Source: Oscillospiraceae bacterium (GTDB taxonomy: Bacteria; Bacillota; Clostridia; Oscillospirales; Ruminococcaceae). Taken from it: a DNA stretch of 64,000 bases. How positions within the stretch are numbered: position 1 is the first letter of the stretch; each line of letters begins with the position of its first letter. The translations under genes were made by a program, and so were the position numbers. Of this stretch, positions 35,521-44,678 are shown one piece after another. The notes below the pieces were generated by a model that did no database searches, was not told the DNA's origin, and was given only the letters and a program-made list of their open reading frames with translations. Where the stretch lies: assembly GCA_017414435.1 (NCBI GenBank), contig JAFQMN010000001.1, positions 124,001-188,000 on the forward strand, read 5' to 3'.

Positions 35521-35817
35521 ATGAAGAATACAAACATGGGCTTTAACCCAGAGGGTGTAGCATCCCTGAATGAGTTGCTGGAAGCAAGAGAGTTAACGGG
35601 GCAAATACCAGAAACTATGCCTATTGGTATTAAAGCAAAGAATAGAGAACACAACAGCAGTAACGCAGATTGTGGCTATGATTGCATTGATTTTTGTAAC
35701 GAAAATTGCAACTGCGACTGCGACTGTGATCCAGATGACCCACAATGCGACTGTGAATGCGAGTGCGGAGGGTTCTGCCAATGTGACTGCGACTCAGACT
35801 GCAGCACGGACGGTTAG
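35521..35817 (+). CDS. Acidic CxC-rich RiPP precursor
   Basis: A 98-residue peptide. ATG at 35521 follows GGAAAGGAGGTGAAACAA, better than an upstream in-frame ATG. Residues 1-48 form a leader with a predicted helix (ASLNELLEARELTGQIPE). From 51 on there are 15 Cys: 51, 55, 59, 63 in CX3C spacing, then mostly CxC (CNCDCDCD; CDCECEC; CQCDCDSDC), separated by Asp/Glu. Such an acidic CxC tail suggests many thioether links or metal binding. It is followed by a radical SAM/SPASM gene and an exporter. I know no named precursor family with this pattern. Confidence 0.82.
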   Translation: MKNTNMGFNPEGVASLNELLEARELTGQIPETMPIGIKAKNREHNSSNADCGYDCIDFCNENCNCDCDCDPDDPQCDCECECGGFCQCDCDSDCSTDG

Positions 35818-35873
35818 GAGTATATTACTGAATTAAGGTAGTATATAAAACAGTATACAAAGATGTAAAAAGA

Positions 35874-35925
35874 ATGAGGAGCGATATATCGCAAAACTTA
35901 ATTTAACAGGTATCTCGTTCCTCAT
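35874..35925 (+). other. Imperfect hairpin between precursor and maturase genes
   Basis: ATGAGGAGCGATATA pairs with TATCTCGTTCCTCAT except at two positions, around a 22-base loop. Without a T-run. It may attenuate or process the transcript so that precursor is made in excess of enzyme. Confidence 0.5.
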
Positions 35926-35972
35926 GTGTTAGTTACAAAAAATATTAGATTTGTTACAAAAGGAGTTTTATT

Positions 35973-36989
35973 ATGATAACAGGTATGTGGCTCACTTTAA
36001 ATAGGGCTTGTAATTTCAGATGCCCTTGGTGCTATGCACAGAATACGGAGTATGAAAAAAATAAAACAATGTCATTAGATTTAGCACAACAACTAATTAA
36101 GTTTGCAAAGCTGATGGATGTAAAAACTATACTTTTAATTGGAGGTGAACCAACTTATCACCCACATATAATTGAAATTCTTGAATTAATTAAGAGGCAA
36201 AAGATATATACTACTATTGTTACAAATGGATATAGACTACATGACAAAAATTTTGCAAAAGAACTAAAGAATTTAAATCACGGCGCATTGGGATTTTCAA
36301 TTAAGGCAGCAAATAGAGAACAGCATAAGGAACTCACAGGCACAGATACCTTTGAAGAGATATTAGAAGCAATGGCTAACATAAGAGAAGCTAAATTAAA
36401 AGTAGGGTATACTACAGTTATAAGCCGAGGAACGATTGATAATTTAGAAGAGTTTGCATATATGCTCAAAAAGCATGCGCCGGGTAAGAGTTTACGTTAT
36501 AGCTTATGTAATCCGGCGATTTCCAACCCTGGTATAATTAATCGTGACTATGTTGTTCCAGCGAAAGAAATTACAAGAAAAGTAGCCGCTAAATGGGGAT
36601 TACTTTCTGAAATTTTAGAATGTAGAGTTAGATTAGAGCAATCGTTGCCACAATGTGTATGGCCTGTTGGTTTTATAGATATGTTGAAAAAGAAAAAACA
36701 AGTTTCATTTGGTTGTCATATAATGTCTAGAAAGGGTATGATCTTCGACACAGAAGGGAAACTATTGGTGTGTAACTCTTTAACAGACTATCCAATTGCA
36801 GAATTTGGCAAAACATTTGATGATAAGGAAAGCTTTGAGAAGTTTTGGGAAAATGAAGAATTGAAAGACCTCTATAAGAAATTTTATGAATATCCCATGT
36901 TAAAATGTGAAACTTGTGATGTTTATAGTGAATGTGGTGGTGGTTGTCCTTTAAAACACTTTGAAAAAGTAAATAGCAAGGTGAAGTAA
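35973..36989 (+). CDS. Radical SAM/SPASM peptide maturase of the CxC operon
   Basis: A 338-residue radical SAM protein without an N-terminal extension: starts MITGMWLTLNRACNFRCPWC with C13, C17 and C20 as the SAM cluster ligands, IGGEPTYHP, VTNGYRL, and a short SPASM-like end with FGCH, LLVCNS, CETCDVYSECGGGCP. ATG follows AAAGGAGTTTTATT. It lies between the acidic Cys-rich precursor and an exporter, so it should modify that precursor. The shape (short, no recognition domain) differs from the other maturases in this window; precursor binding must be arranged differently. Confidence 0.85.
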   Translation: MITGMWLTLNRACNFRCPWCYAQNTEYEKNKTMSLDLAQQLIKFAKLMDVKTILLIGGEPTYHPHIIEILELIKRQKIYTTIVTNGYRLHDKNFAKELKNLNHGALGFSIKAANREQHKELTGTDTFEEILEAMANIREAKLKVGYTTVISRGTIDNLEEFAYMLKKHAPGKSLRYSLCNPAISNPGIINRDYVVPAKEITRKVAAKWGLLSEILECRVRLEQSLPQCVWPVGFIDMLKKKKQVSFGCHIMSRKGMIFDTEGKLLVCNSLTDYPIAEFGKTFDDKESFEKFWENEELKDLYKKFYEYPMLKCETCDVYSECGGGCPLKHFEKVNSKVK

Positions 36990-36996
36990 GCGAGCA

Positions 36997-38769
36997 ATGA
37001 AAAAGTTAATAAAAAATTATCTTTTTATCTTTAAAGAACTCAGGAAATCTAGCCGACTTTTACCATTTTTTCTATTGCTAACTACAACAGTAACAGGGCT
37101 TGCTTCAATAATTACAAAATATATTCTCAAAATAATAGTAACAAAATTAGGAAAGGAAATACTTTGGAGTAATTTCTTGTTTTTAGTTTTTGCTTATACG
37201 TTTATTTTGGTTTTTAGTAATGTTATTAATAATTACCAGAATTATCTTAGTAATATAGCAAATCGTAGATTCTCATATAATATGCAAACTAAATTAATGG
37301 AGAAGATTAGAACAACAAGATATGATGCTTTCTTTTCTCCTGAGTTTCAAAATTTATATACAACAGTACAACAAAGTGTACAAACTGAATCGTCATCATT
37401 AGTTTTTGTTTCAGTCTTAATAATACGTTTGCTGGTGCGACTAGTTAGTAATTATATAGTACTTGCGCAAACTAGTTTGAACTTATCAATCATTCTGACA
37501 ATTTGCATTATACCTAGCTTAATTATACAGTTACATATTAAAAAAGCACAATTAAAAGTTGTAGAGAGCCGAATGCTTAATGTGAGAAAAATTAATTATT
37601 CATTTATGGTATCAACCGAGAAAGCTTATGTAAATGAATTCAGACTATTTAATTTACATAAGTTATTCTTAGCAATCAGGGAAAAAGAATTTGCAAAGCA
37701 CATAAAATCTTGGGTAGATTTCGGAAGGAAAGAGTTTATTGCGAATGTTTTTTCTTGCATTTTGCCTTGCATAGGAGTATTTATTTCAATTTTATGGATG
37801 ATTGCCCAAGTACAATGCAAAAGATATTCAATTGCAGATTTTATATTTTATAGTTCTATTGTTTTTACCCTACAGGGACTTCTACAATCATTAGTATCAG
37901 ATATTTCTCAGAGTTATAAGAGTATAATTTTCTTTAATAAATTTTTTGAATTTTTAGAGTTTAATTGTGAAATAAAATCTGGCACAAAGAATATTCAAAA
38001 GGATTTAAAAAAACATGTATTAGAATTTAGAAATGTTTATTTTAGTTACCCATACAGCAAAAAATTAGCACTTAAAGATGTTAGTTTTATAATAGGAACA
38101 AATGAAATGGTTGCTTTTGTGGGTCAGAATGGTTGTGGTAAAACAAGTATAGTTAATTTAATGTTAAGAATTTATACTCCGACATCGGGAACAATTTTGT
38201 TAGATGGTATAGATATAAATGAATATGAATATGAGGAATATTTGCAGTTTTTCTCAGCGGTTTTCCAAGATTATCAAAAATATTCAGTAAAGATACGAAA
38301 TTATATTATGCCTATAGAAGAAGTAAAAACGGATAATTATCTTAAAATAGAACAAGCTATTAGAGATACAACAGCAACAGAAATCGTTAAAAAAACCCCT
38401 TATGGTATAGAAAGCGAACTTACTACACGGTTTAATAAAGAAGGTATTGGACTTTCTGGTGGCCAATGGCAGAAGCTGGTAATTGCTCGTACTCTTTGTT
38501 CAGATGCGCATATATTAATTTTTGACGAAGCCACCTCTGCTATAGATAGAATGGCAGAGAATGAAATATGTAATAATTTAATAAGCCGTTGTAAAAATAA
38601 AATATCTATTTTTATTTCTCATAGAATATATATAACTAAATATGTGCATAAAATAATATATATGGAAGAAGGAAAGATTAAAGATATTGGCTCTCATGAA
38701 GAATTGATAAGGAGAAATGAAGGATATAAGAAACTTTTTTACGGTAGGGCAAATAAACAAAATTCATAG
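36997..38769 (+). CDS. ABC exporter of the CxC peptide operon
   Basis: A 590-residue half ABC exporter with N-terminal membrane domain (about six helices in 1-310) and nucleotide-binding domain: Walker A GQNGCGKTS, signature LSGGQWQKL, Walker B and FDEATSAID, H-loop ISHR. There is no peptidase domain. It follows the radical SAM gene by 7 bases and is a clear relative of lanT at 4582-6369. Leader removal must be done by another protease. Confidence 0.87.
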   Translation: MKKLIKNYLFIFKELRKSSRLLPFFLLLTTTVTGLASIITKYILKIIVTKLGKEILWSNFLFLVFAYTFILVFSNVINNYQNYLSNIANRRFSYNMQTKLMEKIRTTRYDAFFSPEFQNLYTTVQQSVQTESSSLVFVSVLIIRLLVRLVSNYIVLAQTSLNLSIILTICIIPSLIIQLHIKKAQLKVVESRMLNVRKINYSFMVSTEKAYVNEFRLFNLHKLFLAIREKEFAKHIKSWVDFGRKEFIANVFSCILPCIGVFISILWMIAQVQCKRYSIADFIFYSSIVFTLQGLLQSLVSDISQSYKSIIFFNKFFEFLEFNCEIKSGTKNIQKDLKKHVLEFRNVYFSYPYSKKLALKDVSFIIGTNEMVAFVGQNGCGKTSIVNLMLRIYTPTSGTILLDGIDINEYEYEEYLQFFSAVFQDYQKYSVKIRNYIMPIEEVKTDNYLKIEQAIRDTTATEIVKKTPYGIESELTTRFNKEGIGLSGGQWQKLVIARTLCSDAHILIFDEATSAIDRMAENEICNNLISRCKNKISIFISHRIYITKYVHKIIYMEEGKIKDIGSHEELIRRNEGYKKLFYGRANKQNS

Positions 38770-38890
38770 TTATTTTTTTGTACAATCATGGTAATATTAC
38801 CTCCACTGTATAGCGAATGCGATTTACCTGTATTACTATTTGCTAGTCAAATGGCCGTTTTGGGATCCGTCTTTATAGACTTTAATTATA

Positions 38891-38945
38891 AAAAAGAGAA
38901 TTAATTATTCGAATCTATAAGATTCTGGCAATTAATTCTCTTTTT
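38891..38945 (+). terminator. Terminator of the CxC peptide operon
   Basis: AAAAAGAGAATTAATT pairs with its complement around a second short stem, followed by T5. Lies 120 bases after the exporter gene. Confidence 0.8.
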
Positions 38946-40276
38946 ATCTTAGCTTATCTACTTTTTAGAGAATCTTTTGCAATCGTATTTTCAAAAAAAC
39001 ATATACAGATCTAAATCTATACTTTTTGTGGGATATTGGTCACCTGCCAACTCTCATGTAACTGTTATTATCCCCTTAAATATTTCTATGTTCATAGTAG
39101 TTCAAATATCGTGTTCCATTTCAACGGAGGCTTTGCATCAAAAAAATGTAATAACCATCCTTCATACACACATAAATTTCCAAATTGTCCATAGCGTACA
39201 GTTTATATTATTATATCTATTTATCACTCTAATTTAATGGTTTTATTCTGTTTGGTTATTTACGGTTTTTCGTTAATTTTCAATTCTGCGTTAACGCATT
39301 TTAATTTATTTAGCTTCAGACTATATTATCTTTAACTGTTTATTTGGTAAGAAAACATTTAATACAGAAGAATCCAAAATGGAAATTACAGTGTTAAAAT
39401 CGGTTATTTAGTAAAGAAATGAACTACGTTCAAAATATGACACAATTAGGAAGTAATATTGTTTCTGAAATCTATATGTAGTAATATATAAATATTATCT
39501 TAACAGTTAGCTGGGTCGTTATGAAAAAACTGTGCCTGTTCGTACAAAGATATTAACCTTCCTTTGTCCGGAGGTCGAGGTGCTTCCGATTAATAACAAA
39601 GAGTGCCAACAAAAGATCGAAACATACAAACGAAATTTTATGCATAACTTTGATACAGTTATAGAAGAAATGAAGAAAATTTTTTAAATAGGCATTGTAA
39701 AATCAGCAGAAACCCAGAGATTCTGAGCACTAATATCAAGTAATTTCCCAAGTTGAAAAATTTTTTTATCTTCTATTAACGGAAACTGAAAATAAATTCC
39801 CAAATACAAAAGCTTTTGGAAAGGATATAAAGCAATAAAACCTGCTTCAAAAAAAACACCTTAGCGATAGATTTATTAGGAGGACATGATATACCATAAA
39901 TTATATCAAGCTATTTGAAGACGAACAACAAAAAATACATGCTATAATCCGGAGATGCTCAATGGTGCAACAACATAGAACAATTATGTAGATTATCATT
40001 TGTTTACAGATTGCACCTATAATTTATACTGTTCCTCCAAATTCCGAGACGATTGCTGCAATAAAGAGATACTCCGCATCAAAGCCGCTGCCTCTAAAGT
40101 GATCGGTTTTATCTCTCTCTGCTTTGCAGGCTTCTATATATTCTCGTTTAGCTCTTTGCATGCAAATTTGGTATTTTATAGTATGTGGCATAAGTTATTT
40201 AGGGGTATTTTCACAGCTTTGGGTATTTTGCTTTTTTCGATATGGATTGTTTGCTTATACAAAAAATAAAAGAATC
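38946..40276. other. Degenerate 1.3-kb region
   Basis: No intact gene found. Broken coding traces are visible: around 39540-39680 an out-of-frame pair of short readings (LPLSGGRGASD, then a charged piece ending EEMKKIF), and at 40000-40269 an open stretch for two membrane helices starting at TTG without a ribosome binding site. These look like decayed accessory genes. Confidence 0.45.
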
Positions 40277-40313
40277 TGCGACAAAAATGGGGGATATTAG
40301 GAAGAATGCGGAT
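40277..40313 (+). promoter_or_regulatory. Decayed copy of the Spo0A-box promoter module
   Basis: TGCGACAAAAATGGGGGATATT keeps the layout of the module (one box with a substitution, five G, then a TTAGGA and TTTACT region), but the outer box is lost and no gene follows on the plus strand. It may mark the place of a lost operon. Confidence 0.45.
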
Positions 40314-40417
40314 TCAGTTTACTCTAAGAAATGTAGTATTTAAAAGATTTTTCGTGTCTCTTAAATAACAAAATAGACAAGGGAAGAGATGAAATGTTTT
40401 TGTTTCGATTTTATAAG

Positions 40418-40463
40418 GTAAGCAAACTACTCTGACTTATAAAGGTCAGAGTAGTTTGCTTAC
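40418..40463. terminator. Long perfect hairpin downstream of the ADP-ribosyltransferase gene
   Basis: A 19-bp perfect stem (GTAAGCAAACTACTCTGAC and complement) with an 8-base loop. It sits 90 bases past the stop of the minus-strand toxin gene and lacks a clear T-run, so it could be a terminator or a small repeat element. Confidence 0.5.
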
Positions 40464-40552
40464 TAAATCTAGAGACTAATGCCTCCCTGTCACTTTTAAT
40501 TTATTAGATTTATCAAAATTTGTTAATATATAAATATATATCTTATATATAA

Positions 40553-41299
40553 CTAAAGAACTACCGTTGCAATAATTACTTCTTTATCAATAAATGTGAA
40601 ACAACCAGCTTTTTTAAAAGCTTTAAATATTTCACTTCTTTCGGTTTCTTCTTCAAGTATATCTTTTAATTTAACTGTTTTTTCTATTTTTAACGGAACC
40701 TCATAATCTATTAGTACTTCTAATTCTCCTGGCCCACTTGAAGAAATTGGTGAAATATCAACTGCACATGTCCCTTCGGACAAAAGGATTAATAATATTG
40801 TGTCTCTACCTAAAAAGTTTCCTGCTTGATGGGTGTTTTCCAAGTAATAAAATTTATCATTTACATATCCTCTACACATCATATTGTTTGGAATTTTCTT
40901 TGATTTTCGTTCCCCCTCGCTTAAAAATAGTTCATGCGGTTGGCGTATTGTACTTAAAAATCCATGTTTATCGATTATTTTACCTTGTTGAGATTCGTAG
41001 TATTTGGCTTCTTCTTCAGATATTCCTCTTATAACATATATTGGAGCACTTAATTTATTCTCCATGAGATACCCATGAATTAATTTTATATATTTTTCAT
41101 TTTCCTCTTTAATCTCGGTACTTGCTCCTCTTAAATATCTATTTATATTTAAATAAATATCATTAGATTCAGTATATCTTTTTATGGCTTTCTTTACTTC
41201 TTCGTTCGGCGGTTGAGCATTCGTTACAAAGTACAGATTATTAAACATGCAACTAAACGAAACAATTAAATATATAGCCATTTTTCTAGTCTTAACCAT
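40553..41299 (-). CDS. Secreted ADP-ribosyltransferase (R-S-E class)
   Basis: A 248-residue protein with a signal peptide (residues 1-28, VKTRKMAIYLIVSF then hydrophobic) and a single ADP-ribosyltransferase domain. The class signature is visible: R91 (IYVIRG), S116-T117 (FLSTI) and the E-x-E motif E192-L-E194 (GPGELEVL). The N-terminal part AIKRYTESNDIYLNINRYLRG is like the iota/VIP2/C3 toxins, which modify actin or Rho on NAD-dependent transfer; the ExE suggests an Arg-specific or actin-like target. No binding component or immunity gene is adjacent. RBS TGGAGTGATAGATA. It stands downstream of a Spo0A-box pair. Confidence 0.85.
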   Translation of the reverse strand: MVKTRKMAIYLIVSFSCMFNNLYFVTNAQPPNEEVKKAIKRYTESNDIYLNINRYLRGASTEIKEENEKYIKLIHGYLMENKLSAPIYVIRGISEEEAKYYESQQGKIIDKHGFLSTIRQPHELFLSEGERKSKKIPNNMMCRGYVNDKFYYLENTHQAGNFLGRDTILLILLSEGTCAVDISPISSSGPGELEVLIDYEVPLKIEKTVKLKDILEEETERSEIFKAFKKAGCFTFIDKEVIIATVVL

Positions 41300-41382
41300 T
41301 ATCTATCACTCCATTTCTATAGATAGACTCTAGTTTTAGAATAAATCTGGCATCATATATTTGCTTAAATACTCCCCATTTT

Positions 41383-41399
41383 TGTCGAACTTTGTCGAT
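41383..41399 (-). promoter_or_regulatory. Tandem Spo0A boxes upstream of the ADP-ribosyltransferase gene
   Basis: Minus strand: ATCGACA (41393-41399) and TTCGACA (41383-41389), 10 bp apart, followed by AAAAATGGGG and TATTTAAG, the same order as at the RiPP operons. The -35 and -10 are less good (TTTAAG, then no clear TATAAT). About 84 bases before the start codon. Confidence 0.6.
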
Positions 41400-41440
41400 G
41401 CTTTTAGATTTCTAAATGTCTTTGATTGCTTTTTATTCGC

Positions 41441-41706
41441 TTCCAAAAAGTATACCCTTTAACTCTATATTTTATGTTCCCTAATTCTATACTCTTCATG
41501 TATTTCGGGCACTACCAATTGAAACGAATTGCTTTTAGTTCGATTCTATATTGAACTAGTAATTGATATATTCGGGAGGTTATTGATGAAACAGATCGCC
41601 TTTTACTACAATGCTGAGAAGCAAGATAAAAAACGGCCTTTTCAGTTAATGCATGATTAAAGATGACCAGAACTACCTTCTATCGCTACATACACGAATT
41701 GAAGCA
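41441..41706. repeat. Inverted repeat arm, left
   Basis: About 266 bases that match, inverted, 45349-45623. Shared segments: TTCCAAAAAGTATACCCTTT, TCTTCATG...TTCGGGCA, a short ORF start ATGAAACAGATCGCCTTTTA, TTTTCAGTTAATG and TATCGCTACATACACGAATT followed by GAAGC. The encoded fragment (MKQIAFYYNAEKQ) is broken by stops, so both arms are remnants of the same gene or element. Confidence 0.7.
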
Positions 41707-41938
41707 TAGTGCCATTTCTATTGACAATTGAGAGACAAATGGGCATATTTTATTAGAGATTATAATTATGCGAATTTATACAACAAGAGATTTTAAGTAC
41801 AATATCCAAAAACTTGTTGGCTAGCTTTTTTTCTTATAGTAAAATATAATAACAAATAAAAGGATCCAAATGCAATTTTACTCAATATTACTACTAAAAA
41901 TTTTGAAAACGTTTTTTAAAACAATGCAAACATAACAT

Positions 41939-41971
41939 TATAGGCATCAACATTTTATGTTGATGCCTATA
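41939..41971 (-). terminator. Hairpin after the secreted protein operon
   Basis: TATAGGCATCAACAT with loop and complement, a perfect 15-bp stem 25 bases after the stop codon of the 245-residue protein. Confidence 0.7.
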
Positions 41972-41995
41972 AAACAATTATATTTTTTCTCTATT

Positions 41996-42733
41996 TTAAA
42001 CCCAACGTGTGTACCAACTGCTTATACCCGTTGTTCTCTCTTTATACTCTTTATAAGCATTTAATACATCTGCAAGTTTATAAAATTTTCCTTTCTCAAA
42101 TTCATTTGCCGCTTTGCAGCACCAGAACAGCCTTCTGCTTTGATCATCTTCAAGAATATAACCATATGTATAAGTGTCCATATTTACTTGATATATTTTT
42201 GTTGCGGCATTAAAAGTAAACTCTTCTTCGGAAACATTTCCTTGCTCTCCTTCCATAGCTGCGATCTCGTGATCATATGCACCTAAGCTAGAACCAGAAT
42301 TATAGAGTTCTATTCTACAATTTCCACCTTCTGCTGGTTGCTCTTCCGCACCAATCGTTTCTACAATGTCATCAATCTCATAAGGCTTTTCAAATTCTAC
42401 CCCAGCATATAACTCTGTTTCAGGCCATCCTTCCTCTTCTTGTAATGGTACGAATAACCCTATACCCCGGCTATTCTGAATAACGGAACTCATTGTTTCT
42501 ATAGTAGGGGCTCCAGAATCTACACAAGTGTAACCAACCGAAATTTTATTTTGCCAGTCTTCTGCTGGCTCATAGTGTGCTGCATCCATCTTTTCTTGTA
42601 ATTTTGCTACCACCCAACTATTATGTGGCAAATACATACTATTTTTTGTTTGTTCTGCAATTGCGCCATAACTAATTGTTGAGGCGCTAGCCAGCATTCC
42701 TAATGCTAATATTAAAGTTGTTGTCTTTTTCAT
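41996..42733 (-). CDS. Secreted protein of unknown family, partner of the protease-like gene
   Basis: A 245-residue protein with a signal peptide (MKKTTTLILALGMLASASTI) and a mature part rich in Asp/Glu. It is a paralogue of the protein at 46163-46936: both have NSW-(V/L)-(V/I)-x-(K/E)-L-(Q/E)-EKM near the N-terminus and a C-terminal YTYG-(Y/F)-IL followed by LFWC. I do not recognise a family. ATG at 42733 is preferred because AAAGGGTGATTATT precedes it. It follows the papain-like protein by 24 bases, so it may be a partner, inhibitor or effector. Confidence 0.7.
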   Translation of the reverse strand: MKKTTTLILALGMLASASTISYGAIAEQTKNSMYLPHNSWVVAKLQEKMDAAHYEPAEDWQNKISVGYTCVDSGAPTIETMSSVIQNSRGIGLFVPLQEEEGWPETELYAGVEFEKPYEIDDIVETIGAEEQPAEGGNCRIELYNSGSSLGAYDHEIAAMEGEQGNVSEEEFTFNAATKIYQVNMDTYTYGYILEDDQSRRLFWCCKAANEFEKGKFYKLADVLNAYKEYKERTTGISSWYTRWV

Positions 42734-42757
42734 AATAATCACCCTTTCTTTATAATT

Positions 42758-43684
42758 TTAATAATTAAATGTAACATATCGGTTTAAAAGCCAACTTCTA
42801 GGAGCTACTGGGGTAGGAGTTATGTTAAACAGTGGGCCATGATCAGTTTGAGTCATATTTATCAAATTCCCCCATGGATTAAAAACGTTTATTTCTTGTC
42901 CATTATGCAAAGGTGTATCATCCCTTTTAGTTGCATACGCAACACACGCATGTGATTCCTGACGATTATTCATATTTTGGAAGACTAATATAACCATCCT
43001 ATTATTTGTTTCTATCTCAGTTACAATATTGTTTAAAGCTGCTTCATATTCTGCCTGGCTTGTTATATTATGTATGTTCCCTATTATCCCTGTATCCTGT
43101 TGAATGCGGTTTAGCACAGCCTGAGCAGAGTCTTGTACAATCATTTTCCTCGTATTTGCATCCAAATGCTGCCACAAATCATCCATTTCATCTTCTAAAG
43201 CCACCCCTAACAAACCGTTTAATAAATTAAATTTTCTGCTATTGTCTACGACTGCTATTCTACCATGAACTGTTCGATTTCCTAAATAATAATCAAAAAA
43301 ATTTGTTATATGTCCTACAAAAGCCTGGTAATGTTCTGCCGGAGCATTGTTTATTGTTCCAGCTTCACCAATTGCATGATTACTTAAGAGTACTCTATGA
43401 ACAATTTCTTCTTCTGGTACTAGTGCTCCTACTATTGCATTTATATTTGGTATATTAAACCCTTCACCTAAAGGATGTGATAAATTCTTTTGTTGAGCAT
43501 CCTTTAAAACTATCTTCATACAACTATCAAAACACCAAGGAGCTCTTTGTGGTTGCAAAGCCCATGGATCTGCAAATAGTAAATAAGGTTGATATGACGT
43601 ATGATGGACAACTGCAAATATAAAGTTTGTAGAGGTAAATGTACATAATATTGCTAAAAATAAAGTTAAAAATTTTTTCTTCAA
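42758..43684 (-). CDS. Secreted papain-like cysteine protease
   Basis: A 308-residue protein read from TTG at 43684, because GGAAAGGAGGATTAAA lies before it. After a signal peptide (KKKFLTLFLAILCTFTSTNF) a papain-fold pattern is visible: QRAPWCFDSCM with the probable nucleophile C51 and upstream Gln, ESHACVAYA with H245, and INVFNPWGN with N269, as in calpain- and YopT-like families. The order Gln-Cys-His-Asn is complete. A fragment of a duplicate is found at 45962-46126, beside a paralogue of the partner gene. Target unknown. Confidence 0.72.
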   Translation of the reverse strand: MKKKFLTLFLAILCTFTSTNFIFAVVHHTSYQPYLLFADPWALQPQRAPWCFDSCMKIVLKDAQQKNLSHPLGEGFNIPNINAIVGALVPEEEIVHRVLLSNHAIGEAGTINNAPAEHYQAFVGHITNFFDYYLGNRTVHGRIAVVDNSRKFNLLNGLLGVALEDEMDDLWQHLDANTRKMIVQDSAQAVLNRIQQDTGIIGNIHNITSQAEYEAALNNIVTEIETNNRMVILVFQNMNNRQESHACVAYATKRDDTPLHNGQEINVFNPWGNLINMTQTDHGPLFNITPTPVAPRSWLLNRYVTFNY

Positions 43685-44157
43685 TTTAATCCTCCTTTCC
43701 ATATATAAATTTTAACATCTTTTTACCAATTTGTCAACATAAATAATTTGGGAGCCAGCGATTTTTAACACATATTTTTTAGCATCTATAATTTTTTGTC
43801 TAATAAAAAGCAAGATGTAAACTATTTACAAGTTTCTCCATTCTTTTGTTATCTTTATTGTCTATATTATCTATTGTTTTTAAATTTATTTTACCACTTT
43901 ATTTGTCTCGGTAATGAAAGCTACATTGTACAATCTTTAATATGTTCAATCGTTAATCATTTAGAGTTACCTAGTGACGGTACCGCCAGTAACTTTAAAC
44001 CTATCTATATTTTCATCTTTTCATCTGGGTAGAATAGACTTACAGATACTACAGATACTTCAAAAAGCTATCTTTTTTCCCGTGTCATTCTTTTGGCAAG
44101 AAGGAAAAACAAGCGAATCTAGGATTCTATTTGTTAAACCGTAACAAGTCATATTAA
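43685..44157. other. Gap between divergent secreted protein genes
   Basis: About 470 bases, AT-rich. It contains the promoter region for the protease operon, but no clear promoter, Spo0A box or gene was found. Confidence 0.4.
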
Positions 44158-44667
44158 ATAATAGATGACTTTGTGTTTCCGCAGCCATTGACAGGAGATA
44201 ATTCTGTTGTTATGCTACAAAGAGAAATAGGACAAACACAAATAAATTTGTCTATGCTAAAAGAATTGATTTTGAAAACTTTGATTGCAGATTTTTCGTA
44301 TTCAGAGAGTGCAGAAGAACAACCATTAATAAATAATTTTGGCGCTTTATATACATATTCTCTTAATCCATACCATAATAGGGGCAAACATAAAGCTTGG
44401 GTTCTTTGGACGAAATTAGGATTTACTAGAGAAGATGCTGGTATTTTAGAGACTAAGCTGCGTCTAGCATTAATAAAGACAAAGGGAACCAAGACAACAG
44501 GCAAGAAAAGAGGTGATAATAATTTTGGGGAAAAGTATACAGTATTTCCCAAGGTAATTGGTGTTAACTTGCAAGAGGGAGAGCTTGAAACAGCTTGGAT
44601 TTATGCAAAGATACCAAGTGGGCAATTTAATGGTTTACCAGAGTGTGCAACTATATATTTTAAATAG
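44158..44667 (+). pseudogene. 5'-truncated toxin-domain gene (DUF6883-like)
   Basis: An open frame of about 169 codons after a stop at 44155, without ATG or ribosome binding site; a GTG at 44173 is the first possible start. The encoded sequence has the look of a C-terminal DUF6883-type toxin domain: KHKAWVLWTKLGFTREDAG, GEKYTVFPKVIGV and a final ETAWIYAK...LPECATIY. Such domains occur at the ends of polymorphic toxins, so this seems to be a domain cut from its N-terminal delivery part. Family assignment is tentative. Confidence 0.5.
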
Positions 44668-44678
44668 GAGTGATTGAA

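Noticed and set aside
38977..39237. 86-residue plus-strand reading
   Set aside because: No ribosome binding site, no recognisable protein character; lies in a decayed region.
44173..44667. Intact 164-residue gene starting at GTG
   Set aside because: No ribosome binding site before GTG and the domain appears to lack its N-terminal part; called a truncated gene.
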